In this document: positions 57,358 through 64,000 of the stretch, piece after piece
Layout of the letters: every line of letters starts with the position of its first letter
How positions within the stretch are numbered: the stretch's first letter is position 1
Origin: Cacajao melanocephalus
Taxonomy: Eukaryota > Chordata > Mammalia > Primates > Pitheciidae
Assembly (NCBI GenBank): GCA_963573385.1
Contig: CAUYLG010017928.1
Coordinates: forward strand, 1-64,000
DNA: 64,000 nucleotides
Reading direction: 5' to 3'
The notes under the pieces: generated by a model
The model's database searches: none
Seen by the model: the letters and a program-made list of their open reading frames with translations, nothing else
Told to the model about the DNA's origin: nothing
Made by a program: the position numbers and the translations under genes

Positions 57358-57545
57358 CAATATATTAAGTACCAGGCTCAAATTTTCACCTGTTTAACTC
57401 CCAGAACAAACCAGCATCACCACCCCCATTCTGCGGATAGGGGAAATGGAAGCTAGTTAAAAATGGTTTGCCCACAGCCAGATAACTAGTTCATGGTGGA
57501 ATAAGACTTGAACCCAGGTCCCCTGCCTGGCTCTGTCTCCGCACC
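57358..57545 (-). repeat. MIR SINE, antisense
   Basis: 'attctgcggataggggaaat', 'cacagccagataactagttc' and 'gacttgaacccaggtcccct' match antisense MIR. Confidence 0.9.
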
Positions 57546-57547
57546 TC

Positions 57548-57975
57548 CACAGCTGGAGGAATGAGAGGTGAGTCCCCAGCAGTTACGTGCAGAAGGGGCT
57601 GATGGCAGGACAACCTGGGCCATTTCTCCTTTACTCCCCTGGAGGTCACTGAATAGCCCAGGCAGGGAGGCCCCAAAGACTACCTGGCACAGGGAGGGTC
57701 CTGCACAGAGGGGAACTAAGGCACATGGCAGAAAAATGGCTTGGCCATGGGCACAAATAAAAACGTGGCGGAAGTGGACTGCTCATGGGCATCCTGTCCC
57801 CGCAACACTGCGCTGTTTGGCTGTTCTGCTCCTACCTTCCCTGGAGCCCATTCACCCCTCCCAGCTCCCTGGCTGAGCCCCTCCTGAGCTACACCGCATG
57901 GCCAGAGGGGTTCATCTGAGTCAGCCTCAAGCTGCACGATCCTGGGTACTTCCTATTGACATTCACTCCTGAGAA
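57548..57975. other. Unique sequence, nothing recognised
   Basis: A 102-residue forward frame and a 73-residue minus frame; no domain. Confidence 0.4.
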
Positions 57976-57978
57976 AGT

Positions 57979-58027
57979 GGATTAGTCAGGGGTATCCAGA
58001 GAGCAGAGAACAGAACCAATAGGAGAG

Positions 58028-58078
<51 letters not shown>

Positions 58079-58430
58079 TTAAGAGATTTCTTTTAAGGAA
58101 TTGACTCACATGATTATGGAGACTGGCAAATCCAAAATCTGCAGTGTGGACTGGCATCCTGGAGACCCAGGAAGAGTTGGTGTTGCAGTTCAAGGCCGTG
58201 GGCTGCAGAATCTCCTCTTTCTCAGAGGAGGTCAATTTTTCATCCTATTTGGGCCAGTGACCAACCGGATAAGGCCCACGCAAGTGATTGAGTGTGGGGT
58301 GCTTTATTTAAAGTCCACCCATTTAAGTGTTAATCCCATTCAAAAACACGCCCACAGAAACCTTTAGAATAATATTTGACCATATCCATATCTGAGCATT
58401 TAGGCTGACACATGTGATTAACCATCAAAA
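57979..58430 (-). mobile_element. MLT2 (ERVL) LTR, antisense
   Basis: 'attagtcaggggtatccaga', 'aattgactcacatgattatg', 'gttaatcccattcaaaaaca' and the end 'cacatgtgattaaccatca' match the reversed MLT2B-like LTR. A (TG)n array replaces the usual AT-rich repeat. Confidence 0.92.
58030..58077. repeat. (TG)n microsatellite, about 24 units
   Basis: Pure TG dinucleotide run inside the MLT2 LTR. Confidence 0.97.
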
Positions 58431-58499
58431 AAGGTAAAAACACTCATCCGACAAGCAGCTCCTGGGATCCTCACAAAACACAGGGCTCCACCCCTTGCC

Positions 58500-58670
58500 A
58501 GCCGGGGAGAAGCTTGGACAAGTCACCTCAGGTGTCTCCACTGTGCGCCCCACTGACAGTGGGAATAAGAGTCCCCCACCTCGAGGCTGGGTCGAGGATC
58601 AAACAAGACGGTGCTGCTATTGCTCAGCAGAGTGGCTGGCACACGGGGGCGACCAGGAAACAGACTCAGC
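58500..58670 (+). repeat. MIR SINE, sense
   Basis: 'cttggacaagtcacctcagg', 'gacagtgggaataagagtcc' and 'gcagagtggctggcacacgg' follow MIR. Confidence 0.8.
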
Positions 58671-58674
58671 AGCA

Positions 58675-59012
58675 TTGTGCCCCTTTGGCTGCCACGCAGA
58701 GGGCCACCTTGCCACCCCCCAGGCCCCTCGCCTTTCGGCTGCTGGTCTTCTCTGCCTCTGTCACCTGTGGCTGATTCTCAAGCTCCATCTCCTGCCTTCA
58801 TCCTTCTCAGAAGTAAGCTGGCTGCAGCCTACCCTTTCTACTCACTCTCCGATACTCCCACCACTGGCTTCTGATTCAGCTCAGCCCTGAGGAAGTATTT
58901 GTGTTTAAGACACTCCTTGTGTTTAAGACACCCCTTCCTGGCATCTGCCCACATGGTCCACATGGCTACCAGCTCAACCCCCCTTGGGCTGCCTTCCCCT
59001 ACCCCTCACCAT
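58675..59012. repeat. Unique sequence with a 19-bp tandem duplication
   Basis: 'ttgtgtttaagacactcc' and 'ttgtgtttaagacacccc' occur in tandem at about 58897-58934. Otherwise nothing is recognised. Confidence 0.7.
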
Positions 59013-59014
59013 GC

Positions 59015-59072
59015 AGGCACGCAGACACACACATGCACACCCACACATACACACATACACAAGCACACAGGC
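59015..59072. repeat. CA-rich simple repeat
   Basis: An imperfect CACA/CACG run. Confidence 0.85.
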
Positions 59073-59189
59073 CAGGATCAGCAGCTCTCCAGACATGCAA
59101 AGAACATGTTAGGTGTGTAAAACCCCTTTTAGTTTCCACAGTGACATAAGGGCCAGACCTCTTTGAGGACTGCCCTCCTGGACCAAATG

Positions 59190-60051
59190 CAGTCACGCAT
59201 CACTTACCAATGGGGCTACATCCTGAGAAATTCGTTATTAGGCGATTTCATCTTTATGTGAACATCATAGAGAGCACTTACGCTCTATGTAGCTGACCAT
59301 CCGCCTAGGCTATATGGTCTAGCCTATTCATTGTGCAACGTGCTACCATAGTAAATACTGTAGTAAGTATTTATGTATCTAAACATCTCAAAACATAGAA
59401 AAGGTACAGTAAAAATATAGTCTAAAAAAATAGAAAATGGTTCACCTGTCTAGGGCACTTACCGTGAATGGAGCTTGCGGGACAGGACGTTGCTCTGGCT
59501 GAGTCCAAGAGTGAGTGGTTAGTGAATGGGAAGGCCTAGGACCACTCACTGCAGTAGACTTTATCAACACTGGACACCTTATGCTACACTAAATACATCA
59601 AAAATATTTTCCTTTCTTCAATAATCTATTAATCTTAGTGTACTGTAACATTTTTATGTTATGAACTTTTATTTTTTTAAAGCTTTTTTACTCTTTTGTA
59701 ACAGAAACACACTGTACAGCTGTAAAAAATATTTTCTTTCTTTATATACTTGTTCCATAAGCTTTTTTCTATTTTTAAAATTTCTAACTTTTTTTTTTAA
59801 CTTTTAAACTTTTTTGGTAGAAACTAAGACACAAGCACACACATATTATTAGCCTAGGCCTACACAGGGTCAGGATCATCAGTGTCACCGCCTTCCACCT
59901 CCACATCTTGTTCCACTGGAAGGTCTTCAGGGACAGTAGCATGCACGGAGCTGTCGTCTCCTATGATAACAATGCCTTCTTCTGGATACCTCCTGAAGGA
60001 CCTGCCTGAGGCTGATTAACTTTTGTAATAAGAAGAAGGAGTACACTCTAA
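59190..60051 (-). mobile_element. Tigger DNA transposon, first part
   Basis: The terminal sequence 'cagtcacgcatcacttacc' with 'gagaaattcgttattaggcg' is that of a Tigger-type (Tc1/mariner superfamily) element; I recall it as Tigger3/MER7-like. On the minus strand 59870-59996 keeps a 40-plus-residue open stretch (RYPEEGIVII...VPEDLPVEQ) from the acidic tail of the Tigger transposase. The transposase is otherwise lost. Confidence 0.8.
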
Positions 60052-60523
<472 letters not shown>

Positions 60524-60542
60524 AAGAAGGAGTATACTCTAA

Positions 60543-60832
60543 AATAAGAATAAAAAGTATAGTGTAGTAAACATATAAACCAGTAGCATAGCTGTTTATT
60601 ATCATTATCGAGTATTGTACACAGTCCATAATCACACGTGCTAGACGTTTATACCACTGGCAGCCCAGGAGGTCTGTTGACACCAGCATGGCCGCAGACA
60701 TGTGAGTAATGTGTCACGTTACGATGTTGCTAGGCCATAGGAAGTTTTCAGCTCCATGATAATCTCAGGAGCCCACTCTCATATATTCAGTATGTTGTCA
60801 CCAAAACCTCACCATTGGATACACGACTATAG
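60543..60832 (-). mobile_element. Tigger DNA transposon, second part
   Basis: 'tcgagtattgtacacagtcc', 'gtgtcacgttacgatgttgc' and the end 'ggatacacgactat' complete the element. The terminal inverted repeat is diverged from the left one. Confidence 0.75.
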
Positions 60833-60839
60833 TTCTAAA

Positions 60840-61577
60840 TATTATACCATTTTGTTCAAAAATTGTTTACAGACACATCCTCTGGGCCAGGCACTATATG
60901 CACTCTAGGCATACACACACAGAAAGAAAAAGACGCGGTGTTTTCTTCTTGGCCTCCTGATGACACTTGCAGGGGTCATGCCGGCTGAGGGGCCACATGG
61001 ATGCCTGACACAGACCTGGGTCCTCCCAGGCCAGTGCCTGGACAGGTTGGGCTCGCGCCTTCATTCTCTGGTCACTGAGCCCCCGAGTGTGTAGGGGGCT
61101 TGGCGGTCATTGTCCTGGCCGTGAGCTGCCCCTTGGACAGGCCCTCAGACTGTCCTGCTCTGTCCCACCTTTGCTAGAGTCCCAACTTCAGGCATGCCTG
61201 GTCAGTGACCCCAGGAACGCTTCTCCATAGAGGAGTGGTTCCCTCACGCTGCAGACAGCAGGACCCTAACTCTATGTCACCCGTCACCAAGCACGTGTGA
61301 GGATATCTCTGTGCCAGGCCCAGGGCCACTAAAAGGTGTCACCATAGCCTGATTCTCAGAAAAAAGGATGAAAAACAAACCCATCCAGTGGATCTATCCT
61401 CCCAGGGCTAGCGACTAAGTCAGTGCATTGGGTCAAATGTACCCACCCTCTGCCTCCGCACACCGTGGGGTGTCTCCTCCAAGCCTGAGGCTCACAGATG
61501 CCTCCCAGCAAGCCCAGTGCTGCCCTTCCCACCTCCCAACCAATCACACTTCCCCACTGGAGCACCAGGCCAGGTAC
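60840..61577. other. Unique GC-rich sequence
   Basis: A weak reversed-L2 word, 'ctgggccaggcactatatgc', lies near 60880. Nothing else is recognised. Confidence 0.4.
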
Positions 61578-61737
61578 CGGCTGGCATTTGGAGCTGCACT
61601 TTAGCAAAAAGTTGTGTATAATCCTCAGAGTCCATGGGGCTGTCGCTTGAGGAAGTTCCCGAGACCGGGGTCTGTGAGAGGGACAGTGGCCTCTCTGCTG
61701 CTGTTTCCCCCTCAGCCCCAGGCATCGCCCCTGGTGC
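61578..61737 (-). other. Candidate unassigned coding exon
   Basis: On the minus strand a strong 3' splice-site pattern (a C/T-rich run then 'ctctctgcag') precedes a 160-bp stretch that is open in one frame. It ends at a weaker 'gccg|gtacct' donor. The peptide is Ser/Pro/acid-rich (SLSQTPVSG, SSDSPMDSEDYTQLF) and resembles a disordered region of a real protein more than any other frame in this window. I do not recognise the protein, no partner exon is seen, and chance cannot be excluded. Confidence 0.2.
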
Positions 61738-61739
61738 CT

Positions 61740-62245
61740 GCAGAGAGGGAGAGAGGAATCCCCTGCGGTATTTAAACTGGCTTTTAATCTCATTTTTCAC
61801 TGATTGTACATAGCTGAATGTGAGTATAAAATAATGGCCAGAGAGTGCGATGACACCGTAAGTCCCCAAATCCCCGTTCAGAGGGACGTGTTCTCTGATG
61901 TGGGTCACAGTTCTACATGGGTCTGTGATCTATTCTGTGATACTTTTGTGTATCAATGTGCACATCAAGGGCTTCAGCCGTGCAGCTATGCCATGAGGTC
62001 TGCATTATGTAATATATCTTAACCTCACAGAGCCAGGTGACAAGGACAGTCATGGAGGCCCTGCCACTGAGTGTGAGGATGATCATGTTACTACTCTCCT
62101 CAGGGTCTGTGTAAGGAGCAGGTGATGGGCGGCCCCCTCCAAGGCCCATCCCAGCTCTGTCTCCTGTATACATGAAACAACACAGAAAGGCTCCATGGCA
62201 GAGCCCCATGGCTGACCCCAGACTTTAGTTAGGGCCTCAGAGACG
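61740..62245. other. Unique sequence, nothing recognised
   Basis: No repeat recognised. A 98-residue minus frame (61913-62209) has no domain. Confidence 0.4.
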
Positions 62246-62249
62246 CACC

Positions 62250-62771
<522 letters not shown>

Positions 62772-62784
62772 AAGAACATACTGG

Positions 62785-62840
62785 CAACTGCCTGGCAGGT
62801 AGTAAGAGCGTCGTACATTCCTTGTTGTTATTGGTATTGT
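62785..62840 (+). repeat. MIR SINE, 3' end after Alu
   Basis: 'ctgcctggcaggtagtaaga' and 'ccttgttgttattggtattg' complete the MIR. Confidence 0.8.
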
Positions 62841-62844
62841 TGAA

Positions 62845-63685
62845 ACGCGTTCCTAGGGTGCATGTGTGCAGCCCCTGTCTCCAGCAGTCGGCCGGCTACA
62901 GGCCCAAGCGGCACACAGCAGCATTTTGCTTGTGAAAACATTTTGGTGCAATTTTCTGACCCGCAAAAATATTTTCACAGTGGAAACGCGTGTCTGGCCT
63001 GGCACTGCTCAGTCTCACTGGCTTGTTTAGCTTCTCAGGAAAATAAACAAAGGTGAATTTGTGGACACGAGGGGATGGACTCAAATCAAACAAATGTGGT
63101 ACTTGCCAGCCCCCATGTACCCCCACCCATCAGGGCGGCAGAACCTCAGACCAGGTCACCTGACCCAGCAGACTAAATAACCTCCCGGTGTCGCCTGGGA
63201 GGCCACTGAGCGCAGAACCCCATAGCCTGGAGAGCTGCCAGCACCTGGGGCATGCATCCACCTTTCATTTCTCAGAGCAGGTGACAAAGCCCAGGGTGGA
63301 AAGGCAAATCACACAGCAAGACTTTGTTGGCTCATTTGTTAGTTTGTTTAGATGTCTGATATAATTCACTGAGCACATGCTTAATCTAAGGAAGCCAGTG
63401 CCATCCCTTTTTACAAGAGAAAAACGTGGTTTGGAGAGGTTACCCGACATGCCCTAGGTCATGGTGCACGCGGGCTGGAGCCTCTGCTTCCTTCCTTCCC
63501 TCTGCGGCTGTGAAGCCTGTGCCCTGTTTTCCAATCAGCTGACTTTGTCCAGAAAGATGACAGGAAATTAAAGAACAAGCAGAAGCCTTGACATAAAACA
63601 GGGTTCCCAACGTCATCATTTAGTAAGTGTGCAGCCAGGGACAGGCCACAAAGGCCTCTGCATTCCATAGGCATCCTCTCTAAGG
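62845..63685. other. Unique sequence, nothing recognised
   Basis: No transposon recognised apart from a weak MIR-like word near 63395-63440. Short frames only. Confidence 0.45.
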
Positions 63686-63691
63686 TGACAG

Positions 63692-64000
63692 GTCCATGAG
63701 GTGGAATACTATGCAGCAAGGAACAGGATCCAGCTATGAGTACACACGTCAGCCTGGCTGACTCTCACAGACAGCACATGGAGGGAGATGCCAGGCAGAC
63801 AAGCACTCTCTGGGCAAGTCCATTTACGTGAAGTTCAAGAGCAGACAAAACTCTGGGGATGACAGAGGCCAGATCAGGGGTTGCTTCTGGGGTGGGATAG
63901 GGGCTGAAAGGATGCACAAGGGACCCCACAGGGGCTGGAAATGGCTCACATCATGGTGTAGGGGTGGTAATCCGGGGTCTACATAGGCAAAAATTCACCC
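63692..64000 (+). mobile_element. L1MC-like 3' end, runs off the window
   Basis: 'gtggaatactatgcagcaag', 'atttacgtgaagttcaagag' and 'gatcaggggttgcttctggg' match the L1MC/L1ME 3' end. The element continues past the window edge. Confidence 0.85.

Overview
This is a window of primate nuclear DNA, most likely human. It holds many full-length Alu elements, an L1PA-type 3' end, THE1/MST LTRs (simian-primate families) and the older mammalian MIR, L2, MLT1, MLT2 and Tigger elements. No protein-coding gene, rRNA, tRNA, CRISPR array or prokaryotic feature is supported. The long reading frames lie in Alu antisense strands, polypurine microsatellites, an L2, or unique DNA without any recognisable domain. 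The best coding-like stretch is a possible 160-bp minus-strand exon at 61578-61737, which I cannot assign to a gene. I see no CpG island. The window reads as intergenic or deep-intronic DNA.

Layout: 0-13.7 kb is a mosaic of L1, Alu, THE1, MIR, L2, MLT1 and MST with unique DNA between. 13.7-19.1 kb is poor in transposons and holds AT-rich, motif-dense stretches that are candidate conserved non-coding elements. 19.1-31.6 kb is dense in old L1M, MLT1, MST, MIR and Alu, often nested. 31.6-35.2 kb is mostly unique with L2 and Alu. 35.3-40.0 kb is two long L1 segments meeting tail to tail. 40-54 kb is GC-richer and mostly unique, with two local inverted duplications, an MLT2 LTR, a solo LTR and candidate regulatory DNA at 53.5 kb. 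54-64 kb has a long L2, a 540-bp tetranucleotide satellite, an MLT2 LTR, a Tigger DNA transposon carrying a composite Alu, and more MIR, Alu and L1.

Insertion order can be read from nesting: MIR, L2 and Tigger are oldest; MLT1 and L1M come next, then MST/THE1, and Alus are youngest. The most unusual signals are structural rather than genic: a 176-bp inverted duplication at about 91% identity around a 580-bp spacer (50902-51834), a second inverted pair (44123/46194), a near-perfect 26-bp hairpin inside an L1 tail (25589-25650), a segment of L1 flipped in place (27316-27790), two expanded Alus each bounded by one target-site duplication, and a 100-bp copy of an Alu-flank junction 1.85 kb away. 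I found no previously undescribed molecular system. Family names come from recalled consensus sequences, and boundaries are good to about 5-20 bases unless a target-site duplication fixes them.
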